DNA of 7,472 nucleotides from an uncultured Clostridia bacterium (lineage in GTDB: Bacteria > Bacillota > Clostridia > UBA1381), in assembly GCA_934486495.1 (NCBI GenBank), contig CAKSPW010000088.1, forward strand, positions 1 through 7,472. Reading direction: 5' to 3'. A model generated the notes under the pieces. It searched no databases, was not told where the DNA came from, and was given only the letters and a program-made list of their open reading frames with translations. Shown here piece after piece: positions 1 through 6,405 of this stretch (positions within the stretch are counted from its first letter, which is position 1; each line of letters begins with the position of its first letter). The position numbers and the translations under genes are program-made.

Positions 1-1
1 A

Positions 2-1105
2 ATAAGAAAAATAACCGATAAAAGCGCAAAAATAATGGCTGTTGTAAAAGCGGACGCCTACGGTCACGGCTATCTTGAAGTGGCGAAAACGCTTGAAAAT
101 GAGGGTGTTGACGCATTTGCGGTTGCATTGATTGAGGAGGGGCTTCAAATGCGGAAGTCCGGCTTCAGACAGCCTATACTCGTTTTGGGAGCTGTACCGG
201 AGGAACAATATGCGTCGGCAATACAAAATCATATATCATTAACCGTATTTTCGTATGATGTTGCCGAAAAACTGTCACGTCTTGCGTGTGCACTCGGTAT
301 TGATGTGAACATACACATAAAGCTCGATACGGGAATGTCACGAATAGGTTATGTTGTCGGTGACGGTCATGACGAGGACGTTGTTGATGAAATTATGCGT
401 ATAAATGCGCTCGACGGCATAGTAATTGAAGGAATTTTCTCGCATTTTTCAACATCCGATGAAAAGCAGAGGGATTATACGCTTTTGCAGTTTAAGCGTT
501 TTACCGATATTTGTGACAGCCTTGAAAAAAAAGGTCTTAAAAGATGTATTCGCCATATTGCAAACAGTGCGGCGATAATGATGTACCCCGAAATGCATCT
601 TGATATGGTGCGCCCAGGTATAATTTTGTATGGTTTGTATCCGTCCGATGAGGTGGACAGAAAAGTTCTTCGTCTTAAACCTGCAATGACGCTTAAGGCG
701 AAAATAACACATATTAAAACCCTTGAGAAGGGTCGTGGCGTCAGCTACGGAAAAGAGTACATAACCGACGGCAGCGTTCGCCTGGCGACAATTCCGATTG
801 GTTATGCTGACGGATATGTAAGAGCCATTGCGAAGGAGGGCAGAGTCCTTGCCGGAGGAGAAAAGGTCAAAATTCTCGGAAGAATTTGCATGGACCAATG
901 TATGATTGACGTTACAAATGTCAATAATATTAATGTAGGTGACGAGGTTGTCCTGTTCTCTGACAGCGGTATAAGTGCCGATGATGTGGCTCGATGGATT
1001 GGCAGTATCAACTATGAGGTTTTGTGCCTTGTATCCAAACGTATCCCCAGAATTTATATGAAAGGCGGGGAGGCAGTAAGAGAGCTTAATTTTCTTAAAT
1101 GTTAA
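2..1105 (+). CDS. alr: Alanine racemase, 5'-truncated by the window edge
   Basis: PLP-dependent enzyme that interconverts L- and D-alanine in the cytoplasm and supplies D-alanine for peptidoglycan. The frame is open from base 2, and the residues before the ATG at 35 already match the family, so that ATG is internal. By comparison with Lys39 of the Geobacillus enzyme, about 23 N-terminal residues lie outside the window. Visible active-site features: the PLP lysine in AVVKADAYGHG (codon 47-49); the KLDTGMSRIG segment, with the lysine often carbamylated (320-322) and an active-site arginine (341-343); MVRPGIILYG with the arginine facing the PLP ring nitrogen; GVSYG with the second catalytic tyrosine (746-748); IGYADGY; and GRICMDQCMID (Met at 890-892). 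All key residues are intact and the C-terminus has a normal length. It leads an alr–antitoxin–mazF cluster, a common Firmicute order, with 42 bases before the next gene. Confidence 0.96.
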   Translation: MRKITDKSAKIMAVVKADAYGHGYLEVAKTLENEGVDAFAVALIEEGLQMRKSGFRQPILVLGAVPEEQYASAIQNHISLTVFSYDVAEKLSRLACALGIDVNIHIKLDTGMSRIGYVVGDGHDEDVVDEIMRINALDGIVIEGIFSHFSTSDEKQRDYTLLQFKRFTDICDSLEKKGLKRCIRHIANSAAIMMYPEMHLDMVRPGIILYGLYPSDEVDRKVLRLKPAMTLKAKITHIKTLEKGRGVSYGKEYITDGSVRLATIPIGYADGYVRAIAKEGRVLAGGEKVKILGRICMDQCMIDVTNVNNINVGDEVVLFSDSGISADDVARWIGSINYEVLCLVSKRIPRIYMKGGEAVRELNFLKC

Positions 1106-1147
1106 AAGCACCATGAAAATATCAAAATTATAGGGGGCCTGATTGCT

Positions 1148-1312
1148 TTGTCACAAAAAAAAGACGCCTCAAAGCTTTCTCTTTTGAGGGAAAAGCTAAC
1201 GGATGGCTATAAGGAAATGGCGGCTCTTAACACCGAATTAGCAAATGAGGGTGTGGAGTCGGATAATGAAGCCTTGGTCAGCTTAGAGGAAAAACTGATG
1301 GAGAGTGAGTAG
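1148..1312 (+). CDS. Minimal MazE/EndoAI-like antitoxin lacking the DNA-binding half
   Basis: A 54-residue protein starting at TTG 1148, with a G-rich ribosome-binding site (AGGGGG, ending at 1137) 10 bases upstream. No ATG or GTG is available in frame between the alr stop and this codon. Its stop codon overlaps the GTG start of mazF by one base, which implies translational coupling. Residues 13-24 (LREKLTDGYKEM) resemble, from memory, the LMRRGYMEMAKIN region of Bacillus EndoAI, which lies in its C-terminal toxin-binding segment. The rest is acidic and probably helical (AALNTELANEG, then LEEKLMESE). The N-terminal ribbon-helix-helix domain of EndoAI is absent, and the 42-base gap to alr leaves no room for it. 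Inferred role: it binds and neutralises the MazF toxin encoded just downstream, probably without binding DNA itself. The call depends mainly on position plus short similarity. Confidence 0.72.
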   Translation: MSQKKDASKLSLLREKLTDGYKEMAALNTELANEGVESDNEALVSLEEKLMESE

Positions 1313-1665
1313 TGGTGATTGTAAAAAGAGGAGATATTTATTATGCCGATTTAAGCCCTGTTGTGGGCTCGGAGCAGGGCGGTGTACGTCCCGTTCTGAT
1401 TATTCAAAACGATGTCGGCAATAAGTACAGTCCTACGGTAATTGCCGCGGCGATTACGAGTAAAATCAATAAAGCGAAAATGCCAACGCATATTGAACTG
1501 TCCGCAAAGGATTACGGACTTAATAAGGACTCGGTTATATTGACCGAACAGATAAGAACTCTTGACAAAAAACGATTGCGCGAAAAAATAGGAAGGCTTG
1601 ATATGACTTTAATGCAAAGGGTTGACGACGCTTTGCAGATAAGCTTCGGACTCGGTGAAATATAA
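1312..1665 (+). CDS. mazF: MazF/EndoA-type mRNA interferase toxin
   Basis: Sequence-specific endoribonuclease of the PemK/MazF family. The B. subtilis homologue EndoA cuts single-stranded RNA at U^ACAU, and cleavage of free mRNA stops growth when antitoxin is lacking. The 117-residue product follows the EndoA pattern closely: VKRGDIYYADLSPVVGSEQG, then GGVRPVLIIQND, AAITSKI, PTHIEL, DSVILTEQIRT and a C-terminal DDALQISFGL. Two adjacent GTG codons (1312 and 1315) can start it. The second gives 116 residues and places the catalytic residues at Arg25 and Thr48, exactly as in EndoA; the first has the better spacing (8 bases) from GGAG at 1300-1303. Both catalytic residues are present and the length is normal, so the toxin should be active. 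The gene is coupled to the unusual small antitoxin gene upstream and probably co-transcribed with alr. Confidence 0.95.
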   Translation: MVIVKRGDIYYADLSPVVGSEQGGVRPVLIIQNDVGNKYSPTVIAAAITSKINKAKMPTHIELSAKDYGLNKDSVILTEQIRTLDKKRLREKIGRLDMTLMQRVDDALQISFGLGEI

Positions 1666-1744
1666 GGCGGAAAATATCGTTTACATAGCGATATGTTTGT
1701 CCGCGGCCGATAATTCGGCGCCAAAACAAAATACTTTATGTGAT

Positions 1745-1780
1745 AAAAGCTCTGAGGATAACAATCTTCAGAGCTTTATT
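1745..1780. terminator. Shared intrinsic terminator between mazF and the convergent araC-type gene
   Basis: The hairpin has AAAGCTCTGA (1746-1755) pairing perfectly with TCAGAGCTTT (1768-1777). Three more pairs, one of them G·U, extend inward and leave a 6-base loop at 1759-1764. A short T-rich run follows on each strand (TTTATT on plus, TTTTATC on minus), so it can work in both directions, though neither U-run is strong. It ends the alr–mazF transcript about 80 bases after the mazF stop. The araC-type gene's TGA (1768-1770 on the minus strand) lies within the right arm, so the last codons of that gene form part of the stem. Confidence 0.75.
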
Positions 1781-2583
1781 GAATTTCTGTATTCGCTTGG
1801 CGACATTTTCATCTGTTGCTTAAAAACACGGTTAAACGTACCCTGATTGTGAAAACCGCATTCGTATGCAATATCCAAAATATCCCTGTCGGTCGATTGC
1901 AGCAGATTGCAAACTCTGTGTATTCTGTGCGTATTGATAAATTCATTAAACGACATTCCTATTTTACTTGAAAAGATATGCGATATGTAATGCTTGTTAA
2001 GAAACAGAGCGTTTGAAACCGAGTCGAGAGAAATGTCATGCATTGCGTTTTCCGTACAATATTCCAATATTCTTTTTATAGATTTTTCGCCGCTTATACT
2101 GCGGCTTTTTTTGTCTATATCCTCAAGTTTAATAACACTTAATATCTCGCCGACAATTGCTTTTAAAAGAGAACCGCTTATTTCACTGTGGCAAGGACCG
2201 GGAAAGGTACACATATTGTGGGCACGGATAAACATTTCACGAAAGCCTATCGGAAGCAGGTCGGCAGGTATAATCGGATTTATCGGCAGCTTTGTTATAA
2301 GAGTGCTTGAGTATTGTTCAAGGTAATCGGTGTTTATTACCGAGCAAAGATACGTGCTCAGTCCGTCACCCGCGCCGAACTGATGCAGCTGATACGGAAA
2401 AATAATGCACGCCGAGCCTTCGGGCATGGTGTACCATGTGTTACCGATTTCGACTGTTTCGTATCCCGAAAAGCAATAGTGAATTTCGGTTTGACGATGG
2501 AAATGAAGCGGAAACAGGTGGCAAAACGTGTGACTTGTAGTAAATTGCGAATTTCCGAATTGATTAGCTTCGTAATATAGCAT
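1768..2583 (-). CDS. AraC-family transcriptional regulator (cupin sensor plus HTH_18)
   Basis: A 271-residue one-component regulator. Residues about 15-80 form the AraC-type cupin sensor: HTFCHLFPLHFHRQTEIHYCFSG is the usual His-rich first strand pair, followed by YTMPEGSACIIFP and QLHQF. Residues about 168-268 are the paired helix-turn-helix domain: HTH1 around 185-205 (ISLDSVSNALFLNKHYISHIF) and HTH2 around 234-256 (DILDIAYECGFHNQGTFNRVFK), ending in the standard MSPSEYR. The start is set by GAGGTG (minus strand, 2593-2588) 4 bases before the ATG. The gene diverges from the sugar-transport operon, the common arrangement for an AraC activator of a CUT1 transporter, and probably binds the repeats at 2733-2764. 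The effector, likely a sugar, cannot be read from the sequence. The last codons overlap the shared terminator hairpin. Confidence 0.93.
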   Translation of the reverse strand: MLYYEANQFGNSQFTTSHTFCHLFPLHFHRQTEIHYCFSGYETVEIGNTWYTMPEGSACIIFPYQLHQFGAGDGLSTYLCSVINTDYLEQYSSTLITKLPINPIIPADLLPIGFREMFIRAHNMCTFPGPCHSEISGSLLKAIVGEILSVIKLEDIDKKSRSISGEKSIKRILEYCTENAMHDISLDSVSNALFLNKHYISHIFSSKIGMSFNEFINTHRIHRVCNLLQSTDRDILDIAYECGFHNQGTFNRVFKQQMKMSPSEYRNSIKL

Positions 2584-2631
2584 ATTTCACCTCGCAACAA
2601 ATATATTTATATGCGAATAAAACGCAATACT

Positions 2632-2660
2632 ATTGTATCACATTAAATTTAATATGTCAA
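2632..2660 (-). promoter_or_regulatory. Sigma-A promoter of the araC-type gene
   Basis: On the minus strand, a perfect -35 TTGACA (2660-2655) is separated by exactly 17 bases from a -10 TACAAT (2637-2632, 5 of 6 consensus). Transcription should begin near 2625 and give a leader of about 40 bases before the ATG at 2583. It looks constitutive and strong, which fits a sensor that is always made. No copy of the ATATCGTTTG repeat overlaps it. Confidence 0.72.
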
Positions 2661-2671
2661 TACAAACATAG

Positions 2672-2725
2672 TTTTTTTGGATTTTTAAAGATTTGAGCAA
2701 AAAACATCAAAAAAGGCGAAAAAAA
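2672..2725. promoter_or_regulatory. Phased A/T-tracts, probable intrinsically curved DNA
   Basis: Runs of T or A occur at 2672-2678 (T7), 2682-2686 (T5), 2699-2704 (A6), 2709-2714 (A6) and 2719-2725 (A7). The centres of the last three are about 10 and 10.5 bases apart, one helical turn, which is the spacing that makes A-tract bending add up. The region lies between the two divergent promoters and directly upstream of the repeated operator, about 70 to 125 bases before the predicted operon start. A role in bending DNA toward polymerase, or as an UP-like element, is inference. Confidence 0.5.
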
Positions 2726-2732
2726 TAGCAAT

Positions 2733-2764
2733 ATATCGTTTGTTATATAGTACAATATCGTTTG
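2733..2764 (+). promoter_or_regulatory. Tandem direct repeats, probable AraC-type operator
   Basis: The 10-base word ATATCGTTTG occurs at 2733-2742 and again at 2755-2764 in the same orientation, offset by exactly 22 bases (about two helical turns). Similarity extends outward: comparing 2727-2750 with 2749-2772 gives 18 identical positions of 24. The second copy runs into the -35 element of the operon promoter. Directly repeated half-sites about 21 bp apart, the nearer touching the -35, are the classical arrangement for AraC-family activators. The divergent AraC-type protein is the obvious candidate ligand. Confidence 0.6.
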
Positions 2765-2790
2765 CTTTATAATTGTGAATGTGTTATAAT
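2762..2790 (+). promoter_or_regulatory. Promoter of the ABC-transporter operon (extended -10)
   Basis: A perfect -10 TATAAT at 2785-2790 is preceded by TGT (2782-2784), giving an extended -10 TGnTATAAT. Seventeen bases upstream lies a weak -35, TTGCTT (2762-2767), whose first bases belong to the second copy of the direct repeat. A good -10 with a poor -35 under an operator is typical of an activator-dependent promoter. Transcription should start near 2797, leaving a leader of about 170 bases. Confidence 0.65.
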
Positions 2791-2796
2791 GAAATC

Positions 2797-2966
2797 GTAA
2801 AAACGTAATATTGATTTGTGAAGTATTATAACGTATCGGCTGTTTTTTCGATTTGAACGAGAAATTTTTGCAGTGCAGTCTGCGGATTTAATACTTGACA
2901 AATTCGTATCTTAATAAGCAGATTTTGTTTTGTGCAATATTTAAAACATAATGGAGATGATTTATC
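2797..2966 (+). other. 5' untranslated leader of the transporter operon
   Basis: About 170 bases lie between the predicted transcription start and the first permease. There is no convincing ORF and no riboswitch that I recognise. ACGTAATA (2803-2810) and TATAACGT (2827-2834) form an inverted repeat with one mismatch around a 16-base loop, a weak hairpin near the transcript's 5' end. GCAG-N6-CTGC (around 2870-2883) is another minor one. The ribosome-binding site GGAGATGA at 2953-2960 closes the leader. A perfect TTGACA at 2895-2900 lacks a matching -10. Confidence 0.45.
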
Positions 2967-3923
2967 TTGACAGAGAAAACAGCCGCGGCATCATATGCTC
3001 CGCAAAAAATGAAAAAAACAAACTATAAAAGAAAGAAAACGATTGACCTGACAATCATGGCTCTCGTGCCGCTTTTGCTTTTAATATGCTTCAGATATAT
3101 ACCGCTTGTCGGACTTCAGCTTGCGTTTAAGGATTTTAATTACGGGCTCGGAATTTTCGGCTCGGATTGGGTGGGACTTAAAAACTTCAAATTCCTGTTC
3201 GCTTCGGTTGACGCATGGCGGATAACGAAAAACACAATATATCTTAACCTTATGTTTATCTTGACAACAACGGTCGGAGGCATCGTGTTTGCTATTATTC
3301 TAAATGAAATCAGGTCGACGATTGCAATAAAGATTTATCAGACGTGTATGTTCCTGCCACACATTTTGTCGGCGGCGATAGTTGCGTACATAGCGTTCGC
3401 ATTTTTAAATGTGGATTACGGATTTATAAATTCCGTATTGATGAAGCTTGGCGCAGAGAGAGTAATGTGGTATTCCGATCCAAAATATTGGCATACAATT
3501 CTTATAATAGTTAATCTGTGGAAGGGACTCGGCTACAGTACGATTATTTACTATGCCAATATAATATCGATTGATGAATCGTATTATGAGGCGGCGGCGG
3601 TTGACGGTGCAAGCTGGCTGCAATCGAGAGTAAAAATACTTATTCCGATGATAGTGCCGATGATTATAACAATGTTTATAATGAATATAGGTAAGGTGTT
3701 CTATGCCGATTTCGGACTTTTCTACATGGTGCCGAAGGACACGGGAACACTTTATCCGGCAACGGACGTCATTGATACGTATGTATACCGTGCACTTGTA
3801 ACCGATGCCGATGTCGGTAAATCCGCGGCTACGGGACTTTATCAGTCGATTGTGGGATTTGTGCTTGTAATACTTACAAACGCACTTGCAAAGAGATATG
3901 ATAAGAATACGGCAATATTCTAA
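2967..3923 (+). CDS. ABC sugar transporter permease, LplB-like (CUT1 family)
   Basis: A 318-residue inner-membrane subunit of a carbohydrate importer, the same length as I recall for Bacillus LplB. A basic N-terminus (KKTNYKRKK, about 16-24) precedes six predicted membrane helices at roughly 27-47, 91-113, 125-148, 173-200, 227-245 and 290-306. Between helices 1 and 2 lies the family's KDFNYGLGIFGSDWVGLKNF stretch. The cytoplasmic EAA loop that docks on the ATPase is EAAAVDGASWLQSRVKILIP at 208-227. The start is TTG at 2967, following GGAGATGA; upstream ATGs at 2951 and 2957 are out of frame and lead to an early stop. It pairs with the second permease 20 bases downstream. No ATPase gene is present, so a shared MsmX/MsmK-type ATPase encoded elsewhere is expected, as is usual for this family. 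Confidence 0.93.
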   Translation: MTEKTAAASYAPQKMKKTNYKRKKTIDLTIMALVPLLLLICFRYIPLVGLQLAFKDFNYGLGIFGSDWVGLKNFKFLFASVDAWRITKNTIYLNLMFILTTTVGGIVFAIILNEIRSTIAIKIYQTCMFLPHILSAAIVAYIAFAFLNVDYGFINSVLMKLGAERVMWYSDPKYWHTILIIVNLWKGLGYSTIIYYANIISIDESYYEAAAVDGASWLQSRVKILIPMIVPMIITMFIMNIGKVFYADFGLFYMVPKDTGTLYPATDVIDTYVYRALVTDADVGKSAATGLYQSIVGFVLVILTNALAKRYDKNTAIF

Positions 3924-3943
3924 AAGGGAGGAGAAATGCAATT

Positions 3944-4822
3944 ATGATAGAAAACAGTAAAAGCAGAGTTATAGGAAAGCTGTTAGCAAATTTAATTTTT
4001 ATTCTGTTATCCCTGTCGTGCCTTTTGCCGATTATACTTATAATATCGGTTTCGTTTTCGGATAACGGTGAAATACTTAAAAACGGGTATTCGTTTTTGC
4101 CGAGAGGCTTTAACCTTGATGCGTACGAGTATTTGATGAAGGATTCGACAAAGCTTGTAAATGCGTATAAAATAACGCTTATTGCAACAGGTGGCGGAAC
4201 GCTTGTTTCAATGCTTTCGACAATAATGCTCGCGTATGTAACATCGAGAAAAGATTATAAATACAAAAACATAATTTCGTTTTTGATAGCGTTTACCATG
4301 CTTTTTAATGCCGGTCTTGTTCCGTCGTATATATGGATTACGAAATATCTTCACTTGAGAAACAATTTGCTTGTTTTGATATTGCCCGGAGCGATAACGG
4401 CGTGGTATGTAATACTTTTAAGATCGTTTTTCCTGGGACTGCCCGATGAGATATTCGAGGCGGCGGAGATTGACGGATCGTCGGAGTGGAGTTCGCTTTT
4501 CAGAATTGCAATTCCTCTTTCAAAGCCTGCTCTTGCAACAGTCGGACTGTTTATAATATTAGGCTATTTTAACAGCTGGCAGGATTCAATGCTTTATATG
4601 TCGTCTGACAAAATATCGGTTCAGTACTTCCTTTATAAGACTATGAACAATATTCAAGAGGCGCAGTCCGGTAACAGCTTTTTGGATGCAACGCAGGTGT
4701 TTCCGCAGGAGCCTGTAAGAATGGCTATGGCGGTTGTGGCAATGATGCCGATAATAATTATTTTCCCGTTTTTGCAGAAATATTTCGTAAAGGGAATAAC
4801 ACTTGGCTCGGTGAAAGGTTGA
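3944..4822 (+). CDS. ABC sugar transporter permease, LplC/YtcP-like (CUT1 family)
   Basis: The second membrane subunit of the importer, 292 residues. Predicted helices lie at about 12-35, 74-98, 110-130, 141-160, 196-213 and 260-278. The EAA loop is FEAAEIDGSSEWSSLFRIAIP (171-191) followed by LSKPALAT. The phrase FNAGLVPSYIW (121-131) and the ending FVKGITLGSVKG are characteristic of the YtcP/LplC subfamily, which partners LplB-type permeases and DUF3502-type binding proteins. The start ATG at 3944 follows a strong AGGGAGGAG (3925-3933). The spacing from GGAGG to this ATG is long (12 bases), and a second, out-of-frame ATG at 3936 begins ATG CAA TTA TGA, whose stop overlaps the real start. The gene forms a heterodimer partner with the upstream permease; 37 bases separate it from the binding-protein gene. 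Confidence 0.93.
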   Translation: MIENSKSRVIGKLLANLIFILLSLSCLLPIILIISVSFSDNGEILKNGYSFLPRGFNLDAYEYLMKDSTKLVNAYKITLIATGGGTLVSMLSTIMLAYVTSRKDYKYKNIISFLIAFTMLFNAGLVPSYIWITKYLHLRNNLLVLILPGAITAWYVILLRSFFLGLPDEIFEAAEIDGSSEWSSLFRIAIPLSKPALATVGLFIILGYFNSWQDSMLYMSSDKISVQYFLYKTMNNIQEAQSGNSFLDATQVFPQEPVRMAMAVVAMMPIIIIFPFLQKYFVKGITLGSVKG

Positions 4823-4859
4823 TAATGAAAAATTTTATATAAAGAAAGGAAATGATAAA

Positions 4860-6335
4860 ATGGAAAAGAAAATGAAGAAGTTGATGACAGGTACGCTTGC
4901 AATTGCTATTCTTGCCGGGTTTGCCGGGTGCAGCAAGGGCGGAGACGGCGCAAACGGAGATGTACCTACGCTTAATTGGTATCTGAGATACGATGAGCAA
5001 AACGATCAGGCAGAGGTTAGCGCAAAGGTTAATGAGATTGTTGAAAAGGAAATAGGCTGTAAGGTAAATATCATGAGAATTGAATCGGGTGATTACAATC
5101 AAAAGCTTCAGCTTGCACTTTTCTCGGGCGAGCCTGTTGATATTTGTCACATGGCTCCGAGATACGGCTTTTACAGTCACGTTACAAAAAATGCGTTTTT
5201 GCCGCTTGATGATTTAATTGATAAGTATGCAAAGGATACATATAAGGATATTCCGGAAAGGTTCTGGGACGCCGCAAAGATAAACGGTAAAATTTACGGT
5301 ATACCAAACTATCAGATTGTCGGCAGAGAAAACGGATTTGTTGTTTTGAAGGAGCTTTTGGATAAGTACAATTTTGATTTGTCGAAGGTTGAAAAGCTTG
5401 AGGATATGGAGCCGTTTTTCGAGGCTGTAAAAAAAGGTGAAAACAATAATATGAAAATTTTCGGCAATGCGTCGGCTGCATACACATGGGGATTTAATCA
5501 TCTTATCGGATTTGACTCGATAGGTGATGCGGGATATCCGTGTGTTGTCAGAAACAACGATAAGTCGCTCAAGGTAATAAATCAGTTTGAAACGGAAGAG
5601 TTTATGAATTATTGTAAGCTTATGAGGTCGTGGTATCAAAAGGGATATATTCCGGCACAAGGCTCGAATGATAATCTGTCAGATTTGAAGCAGCAGGGAC
5701 TTTGTGCGTCATGGTGCGATAACATACCGCCCGGATACATCTCAAACTTTGAAAAGCAGTGTAACGGAAGAAAGGTTGAGGCAAAGGTAATCGATCCGCC
5801 GTTTGTTAATACGTCAAACGTTATTGCGACAATGAATTGTGTGGGTGCCAACACAAAGCATTCGGATAAGGCTGTACAGTTTATTAATCTTGTGGATCAA
5901 AACGTAAGCGATGTTTACAACATTCTTTGCTACGGTATCGAGGGCAAGCACTTTACCAAGGTGGGCGACAACAGAATTCAGAAGATTGAAAATTCCGGCT
6001 ATGACCCCAACGTATCGTGGGAATTCGGAAATAACTTTAACGCATATTTGTACGGTGAGCAGGCGGATAATGTCTGGGAGGAAACCGCAAAGGTAAATGA
6101 TGAAGCGATTGTTTCAAATCTTTTGGGATTCTCGCTTAATACAGATGAAATCAAAACGGAAATTTCAACGTGTGAAGCAACAACAAAGGAGTATTTGGAG
6201 TCGCTTGCGTCGGGTGCGGTTGATCCTGAAACAACAATTCCGGAATTTTTGTCAAAGCTTAAAGCTGCCGGCGCCGATAAGGTAATTGAAGAAGCTCAAA
6301 AGCAGATTGATGCATGGAAGGCTGAAAAGAAGTAA
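4860..6335 (+). CDS. Extracellular sugar-binding lipoprotein (LplA-like, DUF3502-type C-terminus)
   Basis: Solute-binding component of the importer, 491 residues, anchored outside the membrane. The signal peptide has a basic start (KKMKK), a hydrophobic core (about 9-21) and a lipobox ending FAGC, with Cys24 as the lipidation site, followed by a Ser/Gly-rich linker. The mature part shows the family 1 extracellular solute-binding pattern (COG1653): TLNWYLRYDEQND at 37-49, YNQKLQLALFSGEPVDI at 79-95, FLPLDDLIDKYAKD at 113-126 and NGKIYGIPNY at 142-151. The tail, about 455-490 (TIPEFLSKLKAAGADKVIEEAQKQID), is typical of DUF3502-containing binding proteins. The ATG at 4860 follows AAAGGA by 9 bases; Met5 (4872) would also give a normal lipoprotein signal. 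The mature protein carries ten cysteines besides Cys24, including CASWC at 282-286. The ligand is probably an oligosaccharide, identity unknown. Confidence 0.93.
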   Translation: MEKKMKKLMTGTLAIAILAGFAGCSKGGDGANGDVPTLNWYLRYDEQNDQAEVSAKVNEIVEKEIGCKVNIMRIESGDYNQKLQLALFSGEPVDICHMAPRYGFYSHVTKNAFLPLDDLIDKYAKDTYKDIPERFWDAAKINGKIYGIPNYQIVGRENGFVVLKELLDKYNFDLSKVEKLEDMEPFFEAVKKGENNNMKIFGNASAAYTWGFNHLIGFDSIGDAGYPCVVRNNDKSLKVINQFETEEFMNYCKLMRSWYQKGYIPAQGSNDNLSDLKQQGLCASWCDNIPPGYISNFEKQCNGRKVEAKVIDPPFVNTSNVIATMNCVGANTKHSDKAVQFINLVDQNVSDVYNILCYGIEGKHFTKVGDNRIQKIENSGYDPNVSWEFGNNFNAYLYGEQADNVWEETAKVNDEAIVSNLLGFSLNTDEIKTEISTCEATTKEYLESLASGAVDPETTIPEFLSKLKAAGADKVIEEAQKQIDAWKAEKK

Positions 6336-6349
6336 TTTATACAACATAT

Positions 6350-6379
6350 GCCTGCGGCAGGACGATTTTTGCCGCAGGC
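6350..6379 (+). other. Strong RNA hairpin without a U-run after the binding-protein gene
   Basis: GCCTGCGGCA (6350-6359) pairs perfectly with TGCCGCAGGC (6370-6379), a 10-bp G+C-rich stem with a 10-base loop. No T-run follows (GAGTATAATG comes next), and none follows on the minus strand either, so it is not a standard intrinsic terminator. It starts 15 bases after the stop of the lipoprotein gene and ends 27 bases before the next ATG. A likely role is protecting the 3' end of the upstream mRNA, so that binding protein is made in excess over permeases, or partial attenuation of the downstream gene. That role is inferred from position. Confidence 0.7.
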
Positions 6380-6405
6380 GAGTATAATGAAAGGGATATG
6401 ACATA

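Noticed and set aside
449..1114. 221-codon open frame on the minus strand opposite alr
   Set aside because: It is antisense to clearly conserved alanine racemase coding sequence, its product shows no domain pattern, and it has no recognisable ribosome-binding site.
1106..1150. alr stop codon followed by an uninterrupted in-frame path into the small antitoxin, suggesting read-through or a fusion
   Set aside because: Only 14 sense codons lie between, which is easily chance. A G-rich ribosome-binding site supports independent initiation at TTG 1148, and no read-through signal is seen.
2895..2900. Perfect TTGACA in the operon leader as a second promoter
   Set aside because: At 16-18 bases downstream there is only GCAGAT-like sequence, with no recognisable -10, and the TATAAT at 2785 lies upstream of it.
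3405..3941. 178-codon minus-strand frame opposite the first permease
   Set aside because: The product is Tyr/His/Arg/Ile-rich low-quality sequence typical of the reverse complement of a membrane protein; the plus-strand permease explains the region.
6383..6388. TATAAT just after the hairpin as a separate promoter for the last gene
   Set aside because: No -35-like hexamer lies at 16-18 bases upstream (that position falls in the hairpin loop) and there is no TG extension. An internal promoter cannot be excluded but is not supported.
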